Source: Prevotellaceae bacterium
GTDB taxonomy: Bacteria; Bacteroidota; Bacteroidia; Bacteroidales; Bacteroidaceae
Direction of reading: 5' to 3'
DNA: 9,777 bases
NCBI GenBank assembly: GCA_031262265.1
Contig: JAISIB010000139.1
Span: 1 to 9,777 of the forward strand
Shown: positions 1-7,554 of the stretch, piece by piece
Layout of the letters: every line of letters starts with the position of its first letter
Position numbering within the stretch: position 1 is the stretch's first letter
Translations under genes and position numbers: made by a program
Notes under the pieces: model-generated
What the model was told of the DNA's origin: nothing
Seen by the model: the letters and a program-made list of their open reading frames with translations, nothing else
The model's database searches: none

Positions 1-2
1 AC

Positions 3-644
<642 letters not shown>

Positions 645-672
645 GTAAAAAGGTAAAGAGATTGTATACAGG

Positions 673-710
673 AGAGCCGCAAACGAATGTCGTTTGCGGC
701 TCTGTTTTTA
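673..710 (+). terminator. Intrinsic terminator of dnaK
   Basis: A perfect 14-bp stem, AGAGCCGCAAACGA (673-686) with TCGTTTGCGGCTCT (690-703), closes a 3-nt loop. It is followed on the plus strand by GTTTTTA (704-710). The minus strand has no T-run after the stem, so it should act mainly on dnaK transcripts. Confidence 0.93.
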
Positions 711-736
711 TATCAAAGATAGTCATCCAATACTGC

Positions 737-751
737 CACTGCGCCGCAGTG
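737..751 (-). terminator. Short hairpin after the PepSY-like lipoprotein gene, weak terminator candidate
   Basis: CACTGC (737-742) pairs with GCAGTG (746-751) around a 3-nt loop, about 25 bp beyond the stop codon of the minus-strand gene ending at 776. No T-run follows on the minus strand, so intrinsic termination is uncertain. It may simply protect the 3' end or be chance. Confidence 0.3.
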
Positions 752-775
752 ACACGATAGTGCTCGCCATGAATC

Positions 776-1606
776 TCAGGAAAGGATATTCCCTTCCGCA
801 TCTACGCGCACGTGCTGCTCTCGTTCGCCCTGCTCTATCTCTATCAGGTAGTAATTGCCCGCCGGCGTCTCCACATATTCGGCATCGTCTATGCGGTAGC
901 CTGCGTATGCCGTAGAAATGGCAGTCGCCACTGCCGTAGGTAAGGCAGAAACCCGAATCTCCCATTCCGTGCGTAGCCATTGGTATTGCGCATCCAGATA
1001 AACTTCTTTACCTATGCCGTCGTGAATAATATCTACCTCGATACCGCCTCTTTCGCTGTCAATCTCTACGATACGTGCGTTCGGATATTTCTCGGCAATC
1101 CATGATTCGATCGTATGGGCAGCAGACGATTGTTGCAACGCGTCCGGTTGATGCCGACCGCCGCCGCTACCCTCCGTAACAACCTTCAATAGCACGCCAT
1201 CGGCACTGAAATACAGATCGACTTCCTTGCTGCCTTGTTCCACCTCAATGATATATATCGCTTCCAACGAACTGCGTTCCAACATGTCTATATCATCTAT
1301 GCGCCAGTCGGCATATTCGCCGGATTCAAAAGTAACCTTTACCGCTTCGGGCAGTTGCGAATATGGTATGTCGAACTCCGTTTGATACCAATTACCCGCA
1401 CCGTCGAACCATGCGGAGGCTTCTACATTTTGATAAAGGAAATCGGCAACCAAATAATTGGCTTCCGTCTCCCAAGTCACCTGACTCGCTGTCGGATATT
1501 TGGCCATAAAAGCATCTACCACCTGATTATCCGGAGCAATATCGTCCCCGCTACATCCGGCCAATAGCATAGCACCTACACATCCATAAAAACTCCATCT
1601 TTTCAT
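776..1606 (-). CDS. Lipoprotein with two PepSY-like domains
   Basis: The 276-residue product begins with a short lipoprotein signal peptide (MKRWSFYGCVGAMLLAGC) whose lipobox LAGC puts the lipidated cysteine at residue 18. The following SGDD is acidic, as in the surface-export signals described for Bacteroidetes lipoproteins, so display on the outer face of the outer membrane is possible. The mature part is an internal duplication. Residues about 28-143 and 163-275 both contain a KYP segment, a W/Y-rich strand, a YA-x(2)-RIDD motif, a Y/I-L-I-E-hydrophobic-EQG strand and a final AEGNIL-like strand. This is the layout of the PepSY-like family (formerly DUF2874) common in Bacteroidales; the family's function is not settled. 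A Gly/His/Gln-rich linker separates the repeats. The gene is divergent from the ABC operon and has its own promoter candidate. The family call rests on pattern recognition without a profile search. Confidence 0.85.
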   Translation of the reverse strand: MKRWSFYGCVGAMLLAGCSGDDIAPDNQVVDAFMAKYPTASQVTWETEANYLVADFLYQNVEASAWFDGAGNWYQTEFDIPYSQLPEAVKVTFESGEYADWRIDDIDMLERSSLEAIYIIEVEQGSKEVDLYFSADGVLLKVVTEGSGGGRHQPDALQQSSAAHTIESWIAEKYPNARIVEIDSERGGIEVDIIHDGIGKEVYLDAQYQWLRTEWEIRVSALPTAVATAISTAYAGYRIDDAEYVETPAGNYYLIEIEQGEREQHVRVDAEGNILS

Positions 1607-1656
1607 ACGCTTGTCTTATTTATGTTAGTACGTTTTATTCTTTGAAATACACGTCA

Positions 1657-1664
1657 CAAATTTA
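1657..1664 (-). promoter_or_regulatory. Bacteroidetes-type -7 box (TAnnTTTG) for the PepSY-like lipoprotein gene
   Basis: On the minus strand this reads TAAATTTG, an exact match to the Bacteroidetes housekeeping -7 consensus, 50 bp upstream of the start codon at 1606. The upstream TTTG (-33) element is at best a TTTC variant. The position is sensible for a short leader. Confidence 0.5.
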
Positions 1665-1707
1665 GCCTGCGAATTGGGAAAGAAATGGGAAAGAGTAGGA
1701 GTATTTT

Positions 1708-1749
1708 CAAAGCCGCTCGTTCAAATAACAAAGCCGAATATTTCCCTAA
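1708..1749 (+). repeat. Degenerate 21-bp tandem repeat, array A (two units)
   Basis: Two adjacent 21-bp units begin at 1708 and 1729, each opening with CAAAGCCG and ending in TAA. The first closely matches the unit at 9228: 11 identical bases at each end (TCAAAGCCGCT and AAATAACAAAG) at the same spacing. A more distant match, including CACGAGC at 1766-1772 against 9307-9313, suggests the shared tract extends about 65 bp. It lies in non-coding DNA between two divergent genes. Confidence 0.6.
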
Positions 1750-1801
1750 CTTACGCAGAAAATCACACGAGCTACGGGCATAGTTTCCGAAGCTCCCCGT
1801 C

Positions 1802-1839
1802 TGTCTAATTTTTAGACACCAGTGTCTAAAAATTAGACA
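1802..1839. promoter_or_regulatory. Paired dyad operator, probable enhancer for an NtrC-type activator
   Basis: Two dyads, TGTCTAATTTTTAGACA (1802-1818) and TGTCTAAAAATTAGACA (1823-1839), are exact reverse complements of each other. Each is itself TGTCTAA-N3-TTAGACA. Their centres, 1810 and 1831, are 21 bp apart, about two helical turns, so two protein dimers would sit on the same DNA face. They lie about 110 and 89 bp upstream of the predicted sigma-54 start at 1920, the usual location of an upstream activating sequence for sigma-54 activators. Binding by such an activator is inferred from this geometry. The protein is not encoded in the window. Confidence 0.8.
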
Positions 1840-1892
1840 CTCATAGGACAACCGGAATAATACAAAATACTACCTATCAATTTGTTATGAGT

Positions 1893-1909
1893 TTGGCACG
1901 GTTTTGGCA
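1893..1909 (+). promoter_or_regulatory. Sigma-54 (RpoN) promoter of the ABC operon
   Basis: TTGGCACGGTTTTGGCA fits the sigma-54 consensus: the -24 GG (1895-1896) and the -12 GC (1907-1908) are separated by exactly 10 bp, and TTGGCACG is an exact -24 element. Transcription should start near 1920, leaving a leader of about 16 nt. That leader contains AAAGGA (1922-1927), 8 bp before the ATG at 1936. The paired dyads upstream supply the expected activator site. Confidence 0.88.
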
Positions 1910-1935
1910 TAGAAAATCATAAAAGGATTAACATC

Positions 1936-4290
1936 ATGAGACTGGGATATTACACTATGAGAGGCTTGCTACGCGGGCGCGGATCGAATGTTATCAAAAT
2001 TATTTCGCTGACGCTCGGCCTATTCGGGGGAATGCTGCTATTCGCAAAGGTTGCCAGCCTGCTTAGTTGGAACACCGGATACGCTAACTACAAAGAGTTG
2101 TACGTCATTCGCCATACGATATACATGGCCAACGGCGAACGCTCCGAAGGAGAAGGTTGCGTCTCGCCACTCGCACCGGCTTTGTACACGGCATTCCCTG
2201 AGGAAATAGAATCAGCTACCGCCATCTTCGGCGCAGGCAGCACGCAATTGATACAGGCTGCCGGAAAAAATTGGGAAGAAGTATCCGCCGTGTCCGTAGA
2301 CACTTCGTTCTTCCGAACGATGGGTATCTCCGTCTTACAAGGTAGGGTAAGTGATTTGAGCGCGCCCGAGAATGCGTTCGTTTCCGACCGTTTCGCACGC
2401 CGCGTGTATGGCAACGAAACAGCAATCGGCAAAGAAATAAAAATCGACGACGACACTTTCATCATTCGCGGCTTATTTAAAGCTCCGCCCGAGAACAATA
2501 ACATTTGCCCCGACGTAACATATTCTGCCGAAAAGCTTTGGCAAGATACAGAAGTTCTAAACCAAATTGCCGGATGGAACTCGCGAAGCATCCTATGGAA
2601 CGGCTATATTCGCTTACGGAAAGGAGTTGACGTACGAACGATCAATGATCGCATAGACGAGTTGGTCGAATCGTACACGGAGTTCAATCCAAAAGAACAC
2701 AACTTCGGCGTGCGCTATTACTTGGCGGGTGTGCAAGAGTCATTTACGACTGACAACAAACAAGGAGTAGTAACACAAATTACCGGCATGTCCGCGCTGG
2801 GTATCGGTTTGCTGTTAATTGCGGCATTTAATTACGTGCTCTTGTCCATCGCCTCACTGACGCGGCGCGCCAAAACCGTCGGCGTACACAAATGCAACGG
2901 AGCTACCGACAAGCACATACTATACATGTTTTTGATAGAAACGACCATACACACACTCATAGCGGTGTTATTGGCAGGCATACTGATCTTCTCGTTACAA
3001 ACGACAATCGAAGAAGTATTAGATACCGGCATCTCGACCCTATTCAGTGGGACAGCGTTGTGGGGAGCGTTTCTGACCATCATAGCTATCTTCTTTATTG
3101 CCGCTGTACTACCCGCTCGCATATTTTCCCTCATTCCCGTTACTCAGGTCTTCCGTCGATCTGCTACTAACCACGTACGTTGGAAGCAGCCGCTCCTATT
3201 CATCGAATTCGCATCCATAGGACTTATTTGCGGTTGCCTGTTTACGCTGGCACTTATCCTCCACCGTATTCACACGTACGACTTCGGTTTCCAACCGCAA
3301 GCGTTGGTTAGTGCTGCCGGCGTACGCATGACCGAGTCAGACGCGGCGATGACCACTATACGAAGCCTTGCTATCGTAGAAAATGCCGCACGTAGAGACC
3401 GTTACTCCGTCACGGGTTCCCAAGCGGACGTGTACGGAGAAGACGGGAATGTATTATTTAAGGTGAACGCCCAACGCTGTGACGTCAACTATCCCGTTAC
3501 TATCGGCGTCACCCTTTTGCAGGGACGCTACCCGCAAGCTATTGGAGAAATCTTGGTAGATGAGTATTTTGTCCGGCGCATGGGCTGGGACAATCCGCTC
3601 GGCCGGCAGGTTCGCTCACAAGCCAATCGAGACGGAGGTACCGTCGTAGGTGTCATACGTCATATCAGCACCGAATCACTGCTTTCCGGCGAAGAAAGAC
3701 TGCCGGAGATGTTGATTCTACACGATACGAATATGTTTTATCTGACTATCCGGCTCAAACCGCCCTATGCGGAAAACATCGCCGCACTTGATCGCGAATT
3801 TCAATCCGTCATCTCCGACAGCGCGATGAAAGAGTTATTCGCATCAAGACTCTTCATTCCGCAAATGAATACCTTTGAACGGTACTACTCGCCTATTCGC
3901 CGCTTCCGAGATATGTCGTTGATCGCATTTTTCGCGATTCTGCTCATCGCATTCACCGGTCTGGTGGGCTATATCAACGATGAAATGCGCCGCCGCACCA
4001 AAGAAATTGCCCTTCGCAAGGTACACGGCGCAGACGCCGCAGGGATATTGCGTCTACTCTCCGCAGATGTGTTGCGAATCGCAATCCCCGCGGTCGTTAT
4101 CGGGTTGGCTATCGCATTTTTCATCTCCGATCAGCTATTGCAGACATACCCATATATTGACGTCAAACTTTCCGTTATCTCGTTCGCGGCTATTACTTTC
4201 GGTATCCTCGGCACAATTGTCGCTACCGTATGCTTGAAAGCGTGGCGAGTGGCCAACGGAAATCCCGTAGATAGCTTGAAAGCGGAATAA
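1936..4290 (+). CDS. ABC transporter permease, FtsX/MacB type, first of two paralogues
   Basis: The 784-residue product has the double-FtsX layout. Membrane segment 1 (about 20-42) is followed by an extracytoplasmic MacB-type domain (about 45-280). Segments 2-4 lie at about 284-306, 329-353 and 373-396, and segment 5 at 417-441. A second periplasmic domain runs to about 655, and segments 6-8 lie at about 661-680, 712-731 and 745-767. Conserved cytoplasmic loops RAKTVGVHKCNGA (311-323) and RTKEIALRKVHGA (687-699) are the typical FtsX coupling motifs contacting the ATPase. The C-terminus NPVDSLKAE is typical of the family. Proteins of this class use ATP hydrolysis to drive periplasmic movements that export peptides, lipoproteins or drugs, rather than forming a classic channel. 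The substrate here is unknown. The start at 1936 is supported by AAAGGA 8 bp upstream and by the sigma-54 promoter. The protein is clearly homologous to the gene at 5066. Confidence 0.93.
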   Translation: MRLGYYTMRGLLRGRGSNVIKIISLTLGLFGGMLLFAKVASLLSWNTGYANYKELYVIRHTIYMANGERSEGEGCVSPLAPALYTAFPEEIESATAIFGAGSTQLIQAAGKNWEEVSAVSVDTSFFRTMGISVLQGRVSDLSAPENAFVSDRFARRVYGNETAIGKEIKIDDDTFIIRGLFKAPPENNNICPDVTYSAEKLWQDTEVLNQIAGWNSRSILWNGYIRLRKGVDVRTINDRIDELVESYTEFNPKEHNFGVRYYLAGVQESFTTDNKQGVVTQITGMSALGIGLLLIAAFNYVLLSIASLTRRAKTVGVHKCNGATDKHILYMFLIETTIHTLIAVLLAGILIFSLQTTIEEVLDTGISTLFSGTALWGAFLTIIAIFFIAAVLPARIFSLIPVTQVFRRSATNHVRWKQPLLFIEFASIGLICGCLFTLALILHRIHTYDFGFQPQALVSAAGVRMTESDAAMTTIRSLAIVENAARRDRYSVTGSQADVYGEDGNVLFKVNAQRCDVNYPVTIGVTLLQGRYPQAIGEILVDEYFVRRMGWDNPLGRQVRSQANRDGGTVVGVIRHISTESLLSGEERLPEMLILHDTNMFYLTIRLKPPYAENIAALDREFQSVISDSAMKELFASRLFIPQMNTFERYYSPIRRFRDMSLIAFFAILLIAFTGLVGYINDEMRRRTKEIALRKVHGADAAGILRLLSADVLRIAIPAVVIGLAIAFFISDQLLQTYPYIDVKLSVISFAAITFGILGTIVATVCLKAWRVANGNPVDSLKAE

Positions 4291-4342
4291 CAAAGGAAGA
4301 AAATAAAATATCACCGTATGATAATCAAATAACTAACTCAGA

Positions 4343-4356
4343 AAATAAATTTATTT
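4343..4356. other. 14-bp AT palindrome in the gap between permease and ATPase genes
   Basis: AAATAAATTTATTT is a perfect 14-bp palindrome in the otherwise A-rich 86-bp gap 4291-4376. It could be a weak hairpin or processing site within the operon, but AT-rich palindromes are easily found by chance. I see no terminator or clear promoter in this gap. Confidence 0.3.
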
Positions 4357-4376
4357 ACTATTAAAATCCAACAACA

Positions 4377-5063
4377 ATGATTCAGATTGAAAATCTAAGC
4401 AAAGTGTTTCGTACGTCGGAAGTAGAAACCATCGCATTGAACCAGGTAAACCTCACCGTGAAAGAGGGGGAATTCGTCGCCGTCATGGGTCCGTCGGGCT
4501 GCGGCAAGTCTACGCTACTCAACATACTGGGGTTGTTGGACAATCCTACGGAGGGAAGTTACAAACTGAGTGGCAAAGAAGTGGCAGGACTGCACGAAAA
4601 AGAACGTACTTACGTGCGCAAGGGTAAACTTGGGTTTGTTTTTCAGAGTTTTAACCTGATAGACGAACTGAATGTCTATGAAAACGTAGAATTGCCGCTC
4701 ACCTATCTGGACATCAAAGCCGCCGAACGCAAGCAGATGGTCATGAACATCCTGAAACGAGTGAATCTCAGTCATCGCGCCAAGCACTTCCCGCAACAAC
4801 TCTCGGGCGGACAACAACAACGCGTAGCCATCGCACGCGCAATCATTACGAAACCGATTTTTATTCTGGCCGATGAACCGACAGGAAACCTTGATTCTAA
4901 AAACGGCGGCGAAGTAATGAAGCTATTGAGCGAGCTGAACACCGAAGGAACGACTATTATTATGGTCACGCACTCGCAACACGACGCCGCCTACGCACAT
5001 CGCATCGTACACTTGTTTGACGGCACCATCGTGGCAGACGCGCCCAACTTAACACACGTATAA
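4377..5063 (+). CDS. ABC transporter ATPase, LolD/MacB/FtsE class
   Basis: The 228-residue nucleotide-binding subunit is complete and has every catalytic motif: Walker A GPSGCGKST (38-46), Q-loop FVFQSFNL with Q90, signature LSGGQQQR (142-149), Walker B ILADEPTGNLD (163-173) with catalytic E167, and switch His199 in VTHS. The ADEPTGNLD form and the 228-residue length place it in the group that energises MacB, LolCE and FtsX permeases. It lies 86 bp after the first permease and 2 bp before the second, so it presumably powers either one heterodimer or two homodimers of these permeases at the inner membrane. There is no fused membrane domain, unlike MacB itself. The specific name is left open because LolD, MacB-like and FtsE proteins are hard to separate by eye. 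Confidence 0.96.
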   Translation: MIQIENLSKVFRTSEVETIALNQVNLTVKEGEFVAVMGPSGCGKSTLLNILGLLDNPTEGSYKLSGKEVAGLHEKERTYVRKGKLGFVFQSFNLIDELNVYENVELPLTYLDIKAAERKQMVMNILKRVNLSHRAKHFPQQLSGGQQQRVAIARAIITKPIFILADEPTGNLDSKNGGEVMKLLSELNTEGTTIIMVTHSQHDAAYAHRIVHLFDGTIVADAPNLTHV

Positions 5064-5065
5064 CT

Positions 5066-7378
5066 ATGAAAACCTTGTACTACACTTTCAAAGCATTGAT
5101 GAGGGGGCGCAACTCGGTAGTGATCAAATGCGTCTCACTGACGTTGGGGTTGTTCGTAGGCATTTTGCTATTCGCTAAGATTGCCGAAGACTTGCGCTAT
5201 GATACGGGCTACAACGACTATGGACGCTTGTGTCAGATTCTAAGCATTTACAATATACAAGGACTTACCCATGAACCGGGCAAACAAGTGTTCGGACCGG
5301 TAGCGGCAGCGGCGGCCGAAGGATTATCGGACGCGATCGAGTCATCAACGACCACGATGCCGCCGAGAACAACCTTAGTCGTCACGGCCGGCCGGCAATT
5401 TGAAGCGACATATCTGTATGGCGACACATTATTCTTTCATACGATGGGGATTCCTGTATTGGAAGGCAACGTATCCGACTTGAATTCACACTACAACGTG
5501 TTCGTATCCGATACATTCGCCAAGCGTCTGTACGGCGACGAGAATCCTATCGGCCAAACATTCACGTTTAATACGGGAGAAAAAGCATTTACTGTCAAAG
5601 GCATATTCAAAGAAGTGCCCGAGAACAACAGTATTCGTCCCGAGGTCGTCCTTTCGTGGGAGTTTCACCGTGCTTCGGGTATATATTTCGGTTTTGACGG
5701 CGGCGACCGCTATTACGGGTTCCTGCGACTGCGTGAGGGAGTAGACTTAGAAACGCTCAACAAACGGCTAAATGCGTTGGTAGAACAATACAGACCGTCG
5801 GATCCGGAGAATACAGGCTACAGTATTCAGTTTAGAATAGAGCCTATCCGAAGCCTATACTTACATGATTCGGAAGTACGCCTGCGTCTGGCCGTGATGA
5901 GCATACTTGGTTTTGCGTTGCTACTGATTGCGGCACTCAACTACGTATTGATTTCCATCGCCTCACTCACTACGCGCGCCAAGAGTATCGGCGTGCACAA
6001 ATGCAGCGGTGCGAGCGGTAGACAAATCTTTGGCATGTTCATGATTGAAACGGCCGTCGTCACACTAATCTCTTTGATAGCGGCCATTCTTCTGATCGGC
6101 GTGTTCCATTCGTTGATAGAAGATTTGTTAGACAGTAACATCCGCCTGCTATTCACGCCCGAAATTTTATGGGTGCCTGCGTTGGTAGTCGTCGCACTCT
6201 TCATAATTGCCGGCGTGCTGCCCGGAAATTTATTTGCCCGTATACCGGTAAGCCAAGTATTTCGCAGATATACCGAAAGCAGGCAAAGCTGGAAACGACC
6301 GCTTTTGTTCGTACAGTTTACGGGGGTCAGCTTTATCTTAGGACTGTTGTGCGTCGTATTATTACAGTACCAAAAAGCCATTAACTACGACGTCGGCTAT
6401 CAGCCCGAAGGACTTGCTTGCGCTATCGAAGACGTCAATGAAGAGGTGCTACGAACCGTATTGACCAATCTCCCTGCGGTAGAAGAAGTAGCCTTTTCCG
6501 GAGATTTAATAGGCAGTTACAACTGGTCGGGCGAAGGCATCTACGGGACAGACGTCAACAAGACGTTATTTTCTACGCGTATCAATTTTGGCGACAGTCA
6601 GTTCTTACCGATGTTAGGTCTTCGGTTCAAAGAAGGACGCAATATGGAACGTGCCGGCGAAGCCGTAGTAAACGAAGAATTCGTACGGCTGATGCACTGG
6701 ACGGACAGCCCGATCGGCAAACAATCCGGTCTGTCTTCGAATTTCGGGCAGCATACCATCGTCGGCGTAGTGGAAGATTTCGTCATCAGCAGTCTGTTCA
6801 CTCCCGTACAGCCTGTTCTTTTCCTACGCAGCTTTCTCTGGCGACGCGGCGTGACGGTGCGTCTGAAAGCTCCCTATGATGAGAGTCTTCACGCCGTCAA
6901 CGAGGCCGTCAAGGAAGCTTTTCCTACCTCTATCCTGACGTTCGAATACTTGCCGGACACTATCAAGTCGTTTTATGCGCCGGTGCGCCGCTTCCGCGAC
7001 ATGGTATGGATTGCCTTCATAGCTACCTTGTTGATCAGCCTAATGGGATTGTTGGGCTACACCAATGACGAAGTGCGTCGCCGCTCGAAAGAAATCGCCA
7101 TTCGCAAGGTGAACGGCGCGGACGCTTCCCAGATTATTCGCTTGTTGCTGCGCGGTATCGTGTGGATTGCCGTTCCGGCAGTGATTATCGGGGCGTTCTG
7201 CGCGTACGTAGCCGGTAATATGGCACTCGAAATATTCGTACGCGACCGAATGGAGTTACATGGGTGGTTATTCGCAGGTATCGCCTTGCTCGTGGTGCTG
7301 ATTATTTTTGCTACGATCACGCTTAAATCGTGGCGCATTGCCAACGACAATCCGGTGGATAGCCTAAAAAATGAGTAA
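5066..7378 (+). CDS. ABC transporter permease, FtsX/MacB type, second paralogue
   Basis: The 770-residue product has the same eight-segment double-FtsX layout as the upstream permease. Segment 1 lies at about 20-42, segments 2-4 at about 275-300, 324-348 and 368-387, segment 5 at 412-433, and segments 6-8 at about 645-662, 695-717 and 732-753. Two large periplasmic domains sit between segments 1-2 and 5-6. Shared signatures include VSLTLGLF near the N-terminus, SIGVHKCSGA, RRRSKEIAIRKVNGADAS and the C-terminal NPVDSLKNE, so the pair arose by duplication. The periplasmic domains have diverged most, as expected if the partners have distinct roles in one heteromeric complex. The start lies 2 bp after the ATPase stop, indicating tight translational coupling. 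No adaptor or outer-membrane gene follows; the next gene is convergent. Confidence 0.94.
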   Translation: MKTLYYTFKALMRGRNSVVIKCVSLTLGLFVGILLFAKIAEDLRYDTGYNDYGRLCQILSIYNIQGLTHEPGKQVFGPVAAAAAEGLSDAIESSTTTMPPRTTLVVTAGRQFEATYLYGDTLFFHTMGIPVLEGNVSDLNSHYNVFVSDTFAKRLYGDENPIGQTFTFNTGEKAFTVKGIFKEVPENNSIRPEVVLSWEFHRASGIYFGFDGGDRYYGFLRLREGVDLETLNKRLNALVEQYRPSDPENTGYSIQFRIEPIRSLYLHDSEVRLRLAVMSILGFALLLIAALNYVLISIASLTTRAKSIGVHKCSGASGRQIFGMFMIETAVVTLISLIAAILLIGVFHSLIEDLLDSNIRLLFTPEILWVPALVVVALFIIAGVLPGNLFARIPVSQVFRRYTESRQSWKRPLLFVQFTGVSFILGLLCVVLLQYQKAINYDVGYQPEGLACAIEDVNEEVLRTVLTNLPAVEEVAFSGDLIGSYNWSGEGIYGTDVNKTLFSTRINFGDSQFLPMLGLRFKEGRNMERAGEAVVNEEFVRLMHWTDSPIGKQSGLSSNFGQHTIVGVVEDFVISSLFTPVQPVLFLRSFLWRRGVTVRLKAPYDESLHAVNEAVKEAFPTSILTFEYLPDTIKSFYAPVRRFRDMVWIAFIATLLISLMGLLGYTNDEVRRRSKEIAIRKVNGADASQIIRLLLRGIVWIAVPAVIIGAFCAYVAGNMALEIFVRDRMELHGWLFAGIALLVVLIIFATITLKSWRIANDNPVDSLKNE

Positions 7379-7407
7379 GCGCGGAGGTAGGAAATTGAGC
7401 CTGTAAC

Positions 7408-7449
7408 TTATGAATAGAGGTGGCTTTGATAGTTTCAGAAGCGACTTGG
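7408..7449 (-). repeat. Degenerate 21-bp tandem repeat, array B (two units, minus orientation)
   Basis: Read on the minus strand, units start at 7449 and 7428, exactly 21 bp apart. The first agrees with the 9228 unit at about 16 of 21 positions and the second at about 14 of 21, with both keeping the C-A/C-A-A-G-T/C-C opening. A still more decayed unit may precede them (7470-7450). They lie between convergent genes. Confidence 0.5.
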
Positions 7450-7461
7450 ATATTTCAACGA

Positions 7462-7488
7462 CGTAGCCGGATATCCAAACCGGCTACG
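7462..7488. other. Hairpin between convergent genes, candidate 3' end structure of the ABC operon
   Basis: CGTAGCCGG (7462-7470) pairs with CCGGCTACG (7480-7488) around a 9-nt loop. No T-run follows on either strand, so it is not a standard intrinsic terminator, although it is the only strong plus-strand stem soon after the ABC operon. The loop contains ATATCCAA (7471-7478), complementary to TTGGATAT at 7446-7453, so an alternative fold or pseudoknot is possible. Confidence 0.5.
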
Positions 7489-7496
7489 ACGGTAGA

Positions 7497-7534
7497 CAAA
7501 AAGAAGGGGGTACGCCGACAGCGCACCCCCTTCT
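7497..7534 (-). terminator. Intrinsic terminator of spt
   Basis: AGAAGGGGGT (7502-7511) pairs with ACCCCCTTCT (7525-7534). On the minus strand the stem is followed by a TTTTT run (complement of 7497-7501), about 20 bp past the spt stop codon. Direction and spacing fit termination of spt. Plus-strand readthrough from the ABC operon would also meet the stem but lacks a T-run there. Confidence 0.88.
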
Positions 7535-7554
7535 CAGGTTACTTATGAGAGTCT

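Noticed and set aside
673..703. The dnaK terminator stem as a bidirectional terminator for the minus-strand lipoprotein gene
   Set aside because: On the minus strand the stem is followed by mixed sequence without a T-run, so only plus-strand termination is supported.
1654..1851. Minus-strand open frame of 65 codons covering the dyads and array A
   Set aside because: It overlaps the regulatory dyads and repeat, has no ribosome site or domain, and is best explained as chance.
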